64,000 bases of DNA. Origin: Campylorhamphus procurvoides (lineage: Eukaryota; Chordata; Aves; Passeriformes; Dendrocolaptidae). The translations under genes and the position numbers were made by a program. Below, in pieces: positions 1-9,201 of the stretch; within the stretch, counting starts at the first letter, position 1; each line of letters opens with the position of its first letter. The DNA lies in the NCBI GenBank assembly GCA_013396655.1, contig WBMV01002864.1:346685-410684 (forward strand), given 5' to 3'. The notes below the pieces were generated by a model. That model ran no database searches and was not told the DNA's origin. It saw only the letters and a program-made list of their open reading frames with translations.

Positions 1-538
1 TGCTCCCACGTTCAGGTTCAAGTGATCCTGAGCCAAAGCCACTATCAAAATACTGCACCACAGACTCATTCCAGAAACCTCACCAAGGTTGTACCACAGA
101 GACACAGCATGGGTTGCATTGAAAGTGACCTTAGAAATCATCCAGCTCCAACCTCTCTGCCATGGGTGCTGAAAAACACGGGGCATTCACTGCTCAGGGT
201 TTGTGTTCTTGGTACTTGTGCCAGGTCAGTCACACCATCCCCAGCACAGCTTTGCACTCGGGTCTGTCTCCTCATCACACACAGTCCTGGACACGTGCTG
301 ATCTGGGGTCAGACCATCTCAAGCTTCTTTACTCACTGCTAAGGACTGGAAGGCAACACAAAGGCTGCACTTAACCTTTCTTGGGAAATAGCAGTGCTTT
401 CTAGCTGTATTTATCCTTTAACTAAAAGGTAAAAAAAACCCAACCAAACAAAAACACAAAAAAAATCCCACCAAAACCAAACAAACAAAAAAACCTCCCC
501 AAAATAAAAAACAACAACAACAAAGAAAAGGCATTTAC
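1..538 (-). other. ACAA1 intron 7 (partial)
   Basis: No ACAA1 exon 8 is recognisable. It holds a possible CR1 scrap near 105-170 and an A/C-rich low-complexity stretch at about 420-530. Confidence 0.7.
105..170 (-). mobile_element. Possible short CR1 fragment
   Basis: Contains AAAGTGACCTTAGAAATCAT and CCAGCTCCAACC, resembling the CR1 3' region. It is short and diverged. Confidence 0.4.
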
Positions 539-619
539 TTTTGCTGGGAAGCCAAGGCAAAGGCATCTTGCTTCTTTCGGGAAACTCCAAACTTCTCTGC
601 CACATTTTCTGAGGTTATT
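539..619 (-). CDS. ACAA1: ACAA1 exon 7
   Basis: Encodes ITSENVAEKFGVSRKKQD then AFALASQQK, matching ITSENVAERFGISREKQD in mammals. It has a CCCCAG acceptor before 619 and a GTAAAT donor after 539. It is 81 bp, phase 2 to 2. It is the last ACAA1 exon I can find; 1-538 contains no continuation. Confidence 0.95.
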
Positions 620-3600
620 CTGGGGAAAACAACATCAGAGTTAACACAACGACACATCTAATGGACCTGCAGTTGGCTTCTACTGAGGAACAAGCCTCCA
701 AGCCAACTGCTGCCTTCTCAACCTAGAACTGCTGGCAGAAACAAATCCTGAATCAAACCTAGGACCAAAACAAAGTTCAAATCCATTCTCCTTGCTCTGA
801 GCTATAAGACAAGAACATTTCTACTCAGAGTTGCAGATCTTCATAGAATGGTCTGGGTTGGAAAGGACCTTGAAGATCATTTAGTTCCAAGCCTCCTGCC
901 ATGGAGAGCTCCATCAAACCTGGCCTTGAACACTTCCAGGGATGAAACTGCCACAGCTGCTCTGCACAACCTGTTCCAGTGCCTCACAACAAAGAGGTTT
1001 TTCCTAACATCTATTATACACTTGCTCTCTTTTCAGGCTGAACCTGTTACATCTTGTCCTATCTCTCTATTCTCTTGTAAATAGTGTCTCTCTATCTTCC
1101 TTGTGGGCTCCCTTCAGGCACTGGAAGGCCACAATTGGGTGACCCCAAAGTCTTCTCTTCCCCAAGCTGAACAATTTCAATTTTCTCAGCCTTTCTTCCC
1201 CCATTTCACATCATTAATCCTCCACCACAACCAAGGAGGATGCTGACACACAGAGCTCCAAGCTCACTAAATTCAGATTGATTTGAAACTACAGTTACCA
1301 AGGAGGCAGAGCATCTATGAAACCCTTAAACTGTGGGAAGGGGAAACACTCACCCCATAGGAATAAGGCAATCTCGAGCTTTGCTGTTGTCCATCATGCT
1401 GGAACTGATATCACCAGGATTATTTGCACTTCTGAGGGACATTGTTTCCACACTAAACACAGGAAAAATTAGAATTGCTCCATTAAGATTGATCAAAACT
1501 CAGTATCCTGACAACAGGTTTCCTATTATCCCACAGAATCACAGCTGCTAATTAAGAACTGGCTGAGAAAGAAGCTCTTTAATCACCACTATAAGAACTA
1601 TCAGGGAATGAAAACACATCACAAGATTCAACTGGTCCCTGTTTCTCTAGAACAGGATACCAATGTCAGCAGTTAATTTCTTGTGTTTCCACAACTAGGA
1701 AGAAATTGCTAATGATTCTGGCACTTTTGTCCTCAAATAAGGAGAAACTCAAGGTTCTCTAGCTGGAGTTTCCAGTGAGATTGTCAAGAGCCATAAAAAT
1801 GCCACTTAGAGCTTAAGAACAGGTTGGCAGCAGAATAAGAGTACTAAGCAAACCACAACAGAGAGATTTCAGTGAGTTGCACAATTTGTATTTTGCAACA
1901 CAAAGAATTTAAGACACGGATGCCAGAGTCTGCAATCTATGACCTACAAATGAATTAACACACTGAAGATACTCAAATTTACTGCAGAAATACACTGCCA
2001 TCACTTATCACTTTTGTAAAGTCAGCCTAGATTATGAAGCCTACAATGGGAAGAGGGTTTGAATACTCTGCATAACAAAAATACACTCATCAAGAATAAA
2101 TAAAAAATATACTCTCCCTGGAAAATAAAAAACAAGCAGAAGACAAGATTCTCCCCCAAGCAACTTATAGTAAGTGCTACCAGCAATTTAAACCAGCTCT
2201 GAGGACACTGCATTACTTGGCTTCAGCTGCAACCTCTTGAAATGATTGTGCCCTGGACACCAGGTACTCTGCTTACAGCAGAGGAACACACCTGTCCTGC
2301 TGAGCTCTTTCTCTTGCAGCAGCCTAACAAGAGAAGGGTGTTCTCAACATCTGATCTTGCTCAATGTGTATGTGCAGGTGCTGAGAAGTTGTAAATATAA
2401 ACCCTTTCCTAAGGACTAATGGATAACTGTGTGCAGTAATAAATCATGAAATTCACCAAGGTAAACAAATAGAGAAACCCAGTATTTTAATCTCAGGATT
2501 ACCGAATGCTTTTTCACTCAATCCTTTGAAGTGAATGTGTACGTGGTCACTAGTATTTCTCCACAACCAATTTAACATTTACATAATCCTCTAAAAAATA
2601 AACATTTCTTATGATGTTAGGATTGAAGCAGAGGACAGCTTGTCCATCCACCACAGAATAGGTCCAGTAAATCTGCAGAACACTGGGTAGAACATTAATT
2701 TCTTTTCCAAGATAGCTGTTGGTCTCTCAAGATGCCAGCTAGTTGGAGATTAGTTAAAAAGCTAATTATGGTAAGCTGTTGCAGAGGGAGAAACCGTTAC
2801 CTTCAGGAAGCCTAAGCAAATACCATGAAAAGACTTCCTTACCCACAGGCCAAGCCAATGTCATACGATCCATTTCGGATGCCACCTGTAACAGCAGTGC
2901 AGGAACATTCTTACTGTCATCAGGGGCAAAAGCATTTCCATCCCAGCTCTGGTTTCCAAACCCCTGAGGTCCCCAGCATAGCCAAACAGGCATTTCCTCA
3001 CCCTCCTGCCCACCAGAGAGCCAGGCCAAGGAGCTGTTGGGGCTGAAGACTGACTGTGACCTGACATGGGGACAGAGAGGTCAGGAGGGACCTTCTGGGA
3101 GCTGCCTGATATGGAGGTGATGGTAGAAATTATCCCCAGAAATCCAAGTTGCTTCTCTGGGGATACTCAGCCACTCAAGGTTATAAAAGTATTCCACTAA
3201 GACCACACTGAAAATTCACAACAGCACAAGACACTGTCACTGTCTTCACTGCTCAGAGAGACTGGAAGACAGGAGGAATGAGCACTTGGGGTGGGGCAGG
3301 CACCAACTCTGATCCCAGTGCCCACAGCACCTACCAGCTATATTGATAATGGCCTGTAGCCCAGAGGAGCACTGTCGGTTCACACTGGAGCACGGAACCG
3401 TCTCTGGAATACCACTAGAAAACAAGACAGCGTTGAAAAAGACTCAGTGATGAAAACCACCAACATTCCAAAGCCCTAAAGGGGGCATTAAACTACCTGA
3501 TTAAACTTTAACCCTCATGTTTCCAGGCCAACCCCTCTATACCTCTGTTGAACGATTCTGTTCTGCATCAAGGGAAGGCAAAGGTCAGAGATGATTTCCA

Positions 3601-6600
3601 CACTTGATTTGCAAGTGGCTCTGAGTGCTGTTTCCCCACAAGTCTGTCCTCAGAAGGTCCTCTGTAAGCAGGGCCCTCTCCTGTGCCTAGATCCCAAACC
3701 CTAATATGGGCCAGAAACCCTGAAAAGCTCTGCAATATTCCTAATTAATGGTGGGCTGTGCCAGCGCCTCTCCAGAGTGGTGGTTATGCTCTGACTGACA
3801 GAAGCAAACAATGGCAACAGACACTGGCTGAAATATTTAGAATATGGGATCCAGCTCAGTATGACCACCCACACTGGGCAATGACAGAAAGATTTAAGCC
3901 CACTCCATGGTTTTGGGAGCAGGCACAGCAGAGAGAAGTGCATCTTCCCAGTCTGGAAGAGCAGCAGGTGTAGCTGGGAGCCCACAAAACAAGATCTCCC
4001 ATTCAGAAGCTCTGCAGAGGCAGCACAAACAGATTAAACAGCCTCACCTCTGACCCCCTGTCCCTTTGCCATCAGTGTTCTCCACTCGACCAAAGTCTAC
4101 TTTTGAGGCAAAAGGTGAAATACTTCCTGGGAGTGCATGAGCCTCACCACAACCTCCAACCCTGCACTGCTTCACAGCCTGGTTGAGAGATTACCTCAGA
4201 AACTGTGCAACTCTTGCAATCAAGGCGCCAGCTCCGGGCTGCAGCACGTTTCCTGAGTGCAAAGACACAATTCCAGTCAATCAGCTGCATTCCCCTTGGG
4301 AGCATCAAAGGGATGTTCCCATCACCACAGCTCGGCACCACCTGGCACTCAGATCACCCCACCACTGACAGGACAGGCATGAAGTCCGAACACCAAACCT
4401 AACGCTGCACATTAACCCCCCTCCAACCCCGAGAGTATCCCATGGGACACCCGGAGCAGCGTGTCCCACAGAGCTACCCAGGCCAGGAGGTTCTCACTCA
4501 CCCACACAGATGTCTCCCAGAGCCTCAGGACGGAGCTTGACATCCTGAAGGACAGCTGTCATCACAGCAGCCAGCAGCTCGTCCGGTGTCGTGTCCTACA
4601 AGCACAGGGGATCAGTGCCACCAGTGAACACCAGTCACAGCCCTGCCACCAGTGCACCCCCAGGCCACTTCAGAGGGCTGACATGTGGTGCTAAGGCAGC
4701 TTTACTCCACTTCCCAGCTCACACTGGTTGTTGTTGTCCTGCTGCAGCAGATTTACTCTGTTTTTACCCCAAGAATCNNNNNNNNNNNNNNNNNNNNNNN
4801 NNNNNNNNNNNNNNNNNNNNNNNNNNNNNNNNNNNNNNNNNNNNNNNNNNNNNNNNNNNNNNNNNNNNNNNNNNNNNNNNNNNNNNNNNNNNNNNNNNNN
4901 NNNNNNNNNNNNNNNNNNNNNNNNNNNNNNNNNNNNNNNNNNNNNNNNNNNNNNNNNNNNNNNNNNNNNNNNNNNNNNNNNNNNNNNNNNNNNNNNNNNN
5001 NNNNNNNNNNNNNNNNNNNNNNNNNNNNNNNNNNNNNNNNNNNNNNNNNNNNNNNNNNNNNNNNNNNNNNNNNNNNNNNNNNNNNNNNNNNNNNNNNNNN
5101 NNNNNNNNNNNNNNNNNNNNNNNNNNNNNNNNNNNNNNNNNNNNNNCTGACTGACAGAAGCAAACAATGGCAACAGACACTGGCTGAAATATTTAGAATA
5201 TGGGATCCAGCTCAGTATGACCACCCACACTGGGCAATGACAGAAAGATTTAAGCCCACTCCATGGTTTTGGGAGCAGGCACAGCAGAGAGAAGTGCATC
5301 CTCCCAGTCTGGAAGAGCAGCAGTAGCTGGGAGCCCACAAAACAAGATCTCCCATTCAGAAGCTCTGCAGAGGCAGCACAAACAGATTAAACAGCCTCAC
5401 CTCTGACCCCCTGTCCCTTTGCCATCAGTGTTCTCCACTCGACCAAAGTCTACTTTTGAGGCAAAAGGTGAAATACTTCCTGGGAGTGCATGAGCCTCAC
5501 CACAACCTCCAACCCTGCACTGCTTCACAGCCTGGTTGAGAGATTACCTCAGANGATCTCCCATTCAGAAGCTCTGCAGAGGCAGCACAAACAGATTAAA
5601 CAGCCTCACCTCTGACCCCCTGTCCCTTTGCCATCAGTGTTCTCCACTCGACCAAAGTCTACTTTTGAGGCAAAAGGTGAAATACTTCCTGGGAGTGCAT
5701 GAGCCTCACCACAACCTCCAACCCTGCACTGCTTCACAGCCTGGTTGAGAGATTACCTCAGAAACTGTGCAACTCTTGCAATCAAGGCGCCAGCTCCGGG
5801 CTGCAGCACGTTTCCTGAGTGCAAAGACACAATTCCAGTCAATCAGCTGCATTCCCCTTGGGAGCATCAAAGGGATGTTCCCATCACCACAGCTCGGCAC
5901 CACCTGGCACTCAGATCACCCCACCACTGACAGGACAGGCATGAAGTCCGAACACCAAACCTAACGCTGCACATTAACCCCCCTCCAACCCCGAGAGTAT
6001 CCCATGGGACACCCGGAGCAGCGTGTCCCACAGAGCTACCCAGGCCAGGAGGTTCTCACTCACCCACACAGATGTCTCCCAGAGCCTCAGGACGGAGCTT
6101 GACATCCTGAAGGACAGCTGTCATCACAGCAGCCAGCAGCTCGTCCGGTGTCGTGTCCTACAAGCACAGGGGATCAGTGCCACCAGTGAACACCAGTCAC
6201 AGCCCTGCCACCAGTGCACCCCCAGGCCACTTCAGAGGGCTGACATGTGGTGCTAAGGCAGCTTTACTCCACTTCCCAGCTCACACTGGTTGTTGTTGTC
6301 CTGCTGCAGCAGATTTACTCTGTTTTTACCCCAAGAATCTTTCAAGCAGTTTAACACACACTCTGCTTTCTCACCTACCTCAGTTTTATAGGAACACACT
6401 CTACGGGGCCCTCAAAATCAAACAACCACAGTGAGCTATGTGACAAGACTCAGCAGATGGAGCCCCTTGATTTATTTTGTGACCCCACAGCCTGACGGGG
6501 AGACCCATTATGAAGGGTGACAAGGACTGTGCATCCCTTGGGGCCATCCTGGCACCAGGTTCTGAGGGGTGACAAGGACCCTGCATCCCTCAGGGCCATC

Positions 6601-7504
6601 CTGGCACCAGGTTCCCAAAGGTGACAGGGACCATTCTAGTACCAGGTTCCCAAGGGTGACAAGGATCATGTGTCCTTCAGGGCCATCCTGGCACCAGGTT
6701 CCCAAAGGTGACAAGGACCCTGCATCCCTCAGGACCATCCTGGGACCAGGTTCCCAAAGGTGTCAAGGACCCTGCATCCCTCAGGGCCATCCTGGCACCA
6801 GGTTCCCAAAGGTGACAAGGACCATGTTTCCTTCAGGACCATCCTGGCACCAGGTTCCNCCGTGAGGTGCCCCAGCACCAGCTGCGCCCTCCGCGCCGCC
6901 GCCGCCGCCATCTTGTCACTGACAGCAGCCCGCCCGCGTGGGAACGCCCCCCTCGTTTGCATGGCGGCCACTGGATTGGTCGCGGTCTCCAAGTGATTTG
7001 CATAGCGGCAAGATGATTGGCCGCAGTGAGCGCCTCATTTGCATGGCGGCGAGCTGATTGGTCGCAGACCCCCAAGTAATTTGCATGGCCCCGCCCCGAT
7101 GATCCGGATCCGAGGTCGGGCTTCGGGTGATGGGGATGAAGGGAAGGAATGGGATGGGTTAGGAAAAAATAGGGAAAATAAGCAAAACCCGAACAAAATC
7201 AAAACAAAATAATATATAAAACGAGGGAGAAAAAGGGGGGAAAAAGGGGAAAAAGAAACAAGAAAGAAAAATCACAAAAAAANCCATACACTCCGTGAGG
7301 GCGGCTCAGCAGGGCGGGCTGTGAGGGGGGCAGGACCCGCTGTCCGTACCTTGAACCCGCCGCGCCGGGCTCGGCCGATGGCGGTCCTGCGGCCGTGCAC
7401 CACCACCACGTCGTCGGGGCTGGTGGGACCCCCGGAGCAGGGCAGGGCCCTCGGGGAGCCCCCGGAGCAGGGCCCGGCCCGCGGGGAGGCGGCGGGGGCC
7501 GGGC
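539..7504 (-). CDS. ACAA1: ACAA1, peroxisomal 3-ketoacyl-CoA thiolase (5' part, exons 1-7; mis-assembled)
   Basis: This gene encodes the thiolase that performs the last step of peroxisomal beta-oxidation, cleaving 3-ketoacyl-CoA with free CoA to acetyl-CoA and a shortened acyl-CoA. Seven exons on the minus strand translate to a thiolase N-terminal half. They carry a PTS2-like start (RAQLVLGHL), the segment DDVVVVHGRRTAIGR, DTTPDELL, NVLQPGAGA, the active-site signature NRQCSSGLQA with the nucleophilic cysteine, GGIRNGSYDIG and ARDCLIPMG. Splice phases agree from exon 1b to exon 7 (0-1-2-1-2-2). The C-terminal thiolase half, with the GHP and CxG motifs, is not here and must lie left of position 1. 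Two assembly faults break the model: the halves of exon 1 are in reversed order, and exons 2-3 are present twice. The order as given would not yield a readable transcript. Identity is very secure; intactness in the real genome is inferred. Confidence 0.97.
842..1215 (-). mobile_element. CR1 LINE 3' fragment
   Basis: Starts with CATAGAATGGTCTGGGTTGG, the reverse complement of a CR1 3' end, then GGAAAGGACCTTGAAGATCA and CACAACCTGTTCCAGTGCC. It lies in ACAA1 intron 6, in minus orientation, and is 5'-truncated as CR1 copies usually are. Confidence 0.9.
1354..1452 (-). CDS. ACAA1: ACAA1 exon 6
   Basis: Encodes VETMSLRSANNPGDISS then SMMDNSKARDCLIPMG, matching the VESMSLADRGNPGNITS and KARDCLIPMG region of mammalian ACAA1. 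It has a TTTAG acceptor before 1452 and a GTGAGT donor after 1354. It is 99 bp, phase 2 to 2. Confidence 0.96.
1453..2842 (-). other. ACAA1 intron 5
   Basis: About 1.4 kb of AT-leaning intron between exons 5 and 6. I see no repeat, exon or conserved motif I can support. Confidence 0.6.
2843..2885 (-). CDS. ACAA1: ACAA1 exon 5
   Basis: A short 43-bp exon encoding GGIRNGSYDIGLACG (the first and last Gly are split codons). It has a TTACAG acceptor and a GTAAGG donor. Mammalian ACAA1 reads GGIRNGSYDIGMACG here. Phase 1 to 2. Confidence 0.96.
3335..3414 (-). CDS. ACAA1: ACAA1 exon 4 (active-site cysteine)
   Basis: Encodes GIPETVPCSSVNRQCSSG then LQAIINIAG. The Cys of NRQCSSG is the thiolase nucleophile that forms the acyl-enzyme. 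It has a TCTAG acceptor before 3414 and a GTAGGT donor after 3335. It is 80 bp, phase 2 to 1. Confidence 0.96.
4195..4252 (-). CDS. ACAA1: ACAA1 exon 3, second copy (probable assembly duplicate)
   Basis: Apparently identical to 5757-5814. A third, truncated trace of this exon, its last six bases and donor, remains at 5548-5553, where the partial copy 5147-5553 is cut off at the N at 5554. Confidence 0.85.
4502..4595 (-). CDS. ACAA1: ACAA1 exon 2, second copy (probable assembly duplicate)
   Basis: Apparently identical to 6064-6157, including splice sites and flanks. Exons 2+3 total 152 bp, not a multiple of three, so including both copies would shift the frame. The copy sits left of the 369-base N gap and is best read as a redundant contig end. 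Confidence 0.85.
4778..5146. other. Assembly gap (369 N)
   Basis: A run of N that separates the duplicated blocks inside ACAA1. Reading frames running through it are artefacts of translating N. Confidence 1.
5757..5814 (-). CDS. ACAA1: ACAA1 exon 3 (right copy)
   Basis: Encodes GNVLQPGAGALIARVAQFL, with a CAG acceptor before 5814 and a GTAATC donor after 5757. It is 58 bp, phase 1 to 2, and joins exon 4 to give Ser-Gly-Ile-Pro-Glu-Thr. It is duplicated at 4195-4252. Confidence 0.93.
6064..6157 (-). CDS. ACAA1: ACAA1 exon 2 (right copy, in order with exon 1)
   Basis: Encodes DTTPDELLAAVMTAVLQDV, then KLRPEALGDICV and the first base of the next Gly codon. It has a TAG acceptor before 6157 and a GTGAGT donor after 6064. 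It is 94 bp, phase 0 to 1. An apparently identical copy lies 1562 bp to the left at 4502-4595. Only one can belong to a working transcript. Confidence 0.93.
6508..6858. repeat. 52-bp minisatellite in ACAA1 intron 1
   Basis: About seven imperfect copies, phased on GGTGACAAGG-like starts at 6515, 6568, 6620, 6655 (short unit), 6707, 6759 and 6811. The period is 52-53 bp, with one unit shortened to 35 bp. The common core contains GGCACCAGGTTCCCAAAGG. The array runs into the contig break at 6859, so its true length is unknown. Collapse or mis-joining here may have caused the misordering of exon 1. Confidence 0.93.
6860..6911 (-). CDS. ACAA1: ACAA1 exon 1, 5' half (start codon and PTS2 signal)
   Basis: Read on the minus strand from the ATG at 6911-6909, this encodes M, five alanines, then RRAQLVLGHLT, and stops at the contig break (N at 6859). 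It aligns with the RLQVVLGHL presequence of mammalian ACAA1, which carries the PTS2 peroxisomal import signal. The ATG lies in a YY1-type context (CAAGATGGCGGC, 6904-6915). The exon must continue with the segment now placed at 7504-7350, which lies upstream of it on this strand, so the two pieces are out of order. Confidence 0.88.
6955..7097 (-). promoter_or_regulatory. ACAA1: ACAA1 promoter: periodic octamer / CCAAT-box array plus GC box
   Basis: On the plus strand TTTGCAT or ATTTGCAT occurs at 6956-6962, 6996-7003, 7037-7044 and 7079-7086. ATTGG occurs between them at 6975-6979, 7016-7020 and 7057-7061. Each unit is 41-42 bp. In the direction of the gene these read as ATGCAAA(T) octamers (POU/OCT sites) and CCAAT boxes (NF-Y sites), the forward orientation typical of promoters. 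A GC box (CCCCGCCCC) lies at 7089-7097. The array starts about 45 bp upstream of the ATG. Function is inferred from motif content and position. Confidence 0.72.
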
Positions 7505-7960
7505 NTGAAAAAACAGGTAAAAAGGAGACCAGGAAAAAGGGGAAACAGGAAAAAAGCAGGAAAAAGAGAAAAAAAGGAAAAGAGGAAAAAAGGAGTAACG
7601 ATAAGAAAAAATGAAAAAACTGAAAAAAGGAGACTAGGAGAAAACCACACACAAAGGATAAAAAAGGAAAAAATAAAAAAGTAGAGGAAAAGAAGAAGAT
7701 AGAAAAAAAAGCAGAAAAAAAAGAAGAAAAAAGAATAAAGAATAAAGGAGAAAAAAGGAGAAAAGAGAAAAAAGGAGGAAAAAAGAAAAAAGGAGAAAAA
7801 AGAAAAAAAGGAGAAAAATATGGGAAAAGGGGAGAAAAAAGGGAAAGGGGGAAAAGGGGGGAAGGCAGGGGAAGAGCGGGCAAAATGAATAGAAATAAAG
7901 AAAAAATAAAATTTTTAAATGAAAAGAAATAAATTAGAATGAAATTAAAAAGCATAAAAG
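7140..7960. repeat. Polypurine (A/G-rich) tract upstream of ACAA1, interrupted by a misplaced contig
   Basis: Plus-strand sequence at 7140-7282 and 7506-7960 is almost purely A and G, with many GGAAAAA and GAAAAAG units. The GC-rich coding contig 7284-7504 sits between them. Both sides have the same composition and abut single N positions, so they probably form one tract of about 600 bp once the misplaced contig is removed. Open frames on the minus strand here (Phe/Leu/Ser-rich) are low-complexity artefacts. Confidence 0.85.
7350..7504 (-). CDS. ACAA1: ACAA1 exon 1, 3' half
   Basis: The minus-strand reading frame gives a Pro/Ala/Gly/Ser-rich stretch, then SPDDVVVVHGRRTAIGRAR and RGGFK, followed by a GTACGG donor at 7349. 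It matches the first conserved thiolase strand (DVVVVHGRRTAICRAGRGGFK in mammals). There is no acceptor site before it; the frame runs open into the N at 7505, as expected if it is the second half of exon 1. It ends in phase 0, which fits the exon 2 start (GAC, Asp). Confidence 0.93.
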
Positions 7961-8063
7961 CCCATGTGTCTGGAGTCCAGGGCGGGATGTCAGCACAAGG
8001 GGATGGGCAGAGGGAGGAGCTGCCCTCCTGGGCAGGGCACAGGCAGCAGGAATGCAGGACCAG

Positions 8064-8250
8064 GGAAGCATTAGGGCTGGGAAAAACCTCCAATATCATC
8101 GAGTCCAGCCCTGTTCAGCACTAAACCCCATCCCCAAGTGCCACATCCACACGCTTTTTGAACACTTCCAGGGATGGTGATCCCACCACTTCCCTGGTCA
8201 GCCTGTTCCACCATCCCACTCCATCCTGCCACCCAAGAGGAATTAATTCC
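8064..8250 (-). mobile_element. CR1 LINE fragment
   Basis: Contains GGGCTGGGAAAAACCTCCAA, GAACACTTCCAGGGATGGTG and TCAGCCTGTTCCACC, all typical of the CR1 3' region read in reverse. Confidence 0.85.
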
Positions 8251-8449
8251 TCCGTGGATCCACAGTGATGCAGCACGCAGGGAAAGCCACAGGGCCTGCT
8301 GCAGGCAAAGTAAAGTAAAACCAAACCAAATAAAACAGAAAATCACTTTACATGGCAGGATATTCCATTCGCTTTTCCTGGTTCCATTCTATACATCAGA
8401 ACATTGCAAGGGTTTTACAAACCAGAGGGGCAAAGGCACCTGAGGAGTG

Positions 8450-8490
8450 TCTCTCTCTCTCTCACACACACACAAATACACACACCCCCA
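8450..8490. repeat. CT/CA microsatellite
   Basis: (TC)n is followed by (AC)n with minor interruptions; the C-rich flank adds ACACACCCCC. Confidence 0.9.
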
Positions 8491-9091
8491 CGAGCCACAT
8501 CCATCCACGGGAGGATTTGGGTGGTTTGAGGGCCCTGGGAGTGTTTTTGGACAGCCAGGAGCCCTGCTTTGCTCTCAAGGCTTTGGAAAGAAGGAAAACA
8601 CCCACCCCCCACTGAAGGGCTGAGAAAACCCAAACCAGACAGATTCAATGAAAGAGGAGAAAACAGCTTAAAAATGGTTTTCTTTTTTTTTTTTAAACTT
8701 TGGTGAACACGTACTTTGTTGCTCTCTTCTGCCAAGCCCCTTCCCAGTCAACACTGATTTTTTTTCCCCCCTTGTGTTTGTTTCCATCCATCCCATATTA
8801 TTGACCAGAGTGATGGATTTGGTCCTATTCACAGAATAAAATTCTTCATTCCCCCTTGGCGAGAGGAGATTTTACCCCCTCCCTGAGGAAAGCTGCCCAT
8901 CACCTCTGTGATCCACAGGCACAAACCCCCAGTGCTGCTCCACCCCTGCCCTCCAGCTCCCCTGGATCCCAGCCTGGGCAACAACCAGCCTCTGCAGCCT
9001 TTCAGCACATTTATAGGGAATTATTAGAGCTATTTCTTTCAATTTGCCCTAACACTCATAGAGTTCTGCTTTTCTTAAACTGAAATAACCT

Positions 9092-9160
9092 GTAGAATCA
9101 TAAAATCATTGAACGGTTTGGGTTGGAAGGGACCTTAAAGATCATCTCATTCCAAGCAAT
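9092..9160 (-). mobile_element. CR1 LINE 3' terminal fragment
   Basis: TAGAATCATAAAATCATTGA is followed by GGTTTGGGTTGGAAGGGACC, the reverse complement of a CR1 3' terminus. Confidence 0.85.
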
Positions 9161-9195
9161 TAATTTATCCAAAATAACCAAGATCTGACTGATCA

Positions 9196-9201
9196 TTTAA
9201 T
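9196..9201 (-). terminator. Candidate poly(A) signal ATTAAA for the MAP3K
   Basis: The minus strand reads ATTAAA, about 1270 bases past the stop codon. It was chosen only because no AATAAA was found on that strand before ACAA1. It is not supported by any transcript evidence. Confidence 0.2.

Larger units (their letters stand above)
3993..6339. repeat. Direct duplication around the N gap (probable false duplication)
   Basis: 3993-4777 and 5555-6339 are the same 785 bases with no difference I could find, offset 1562. Between them lie the N gap (4778-5146) and a third partial copy, 5147-5553, matching 3791-4200. The third copy differs by a substitution in the CATCTTCCC/CATCCTCCC context and a 3-base deletion (GCAGCAGGTGTAG versus GCAGCAGTAG). 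Perfect identity plus an allele-like copy, all bounded by N, points to unmerged haplotypes or overlapping contig ends. Confidence 0.85.

Noticed and set aside
4591..5338. Several 130-215 codon open frames
   Set aside because: They run through the N gap and exist only because N cannot encode a stop.
5757..6157. Real internal exon duplication in ACAA1
   Set aside because: The copies show no differences even in introns, flank N gaps, and would shift the reading frame.
6508..6858. CRISPR-like spaced repeats
   Set aside because: The units are contiguous and diverged along their whole length, a minisatellite in a vertebrate intron with no repeat/spacer structure.
7272..8099. 275-codon minus-strand frame rich in Phe, Leu and Ser
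   Set aside because: It is the complement of the polypurine tract fused to the ACAA1 exon-1 contig across an N; only the ACAA1 part is real.
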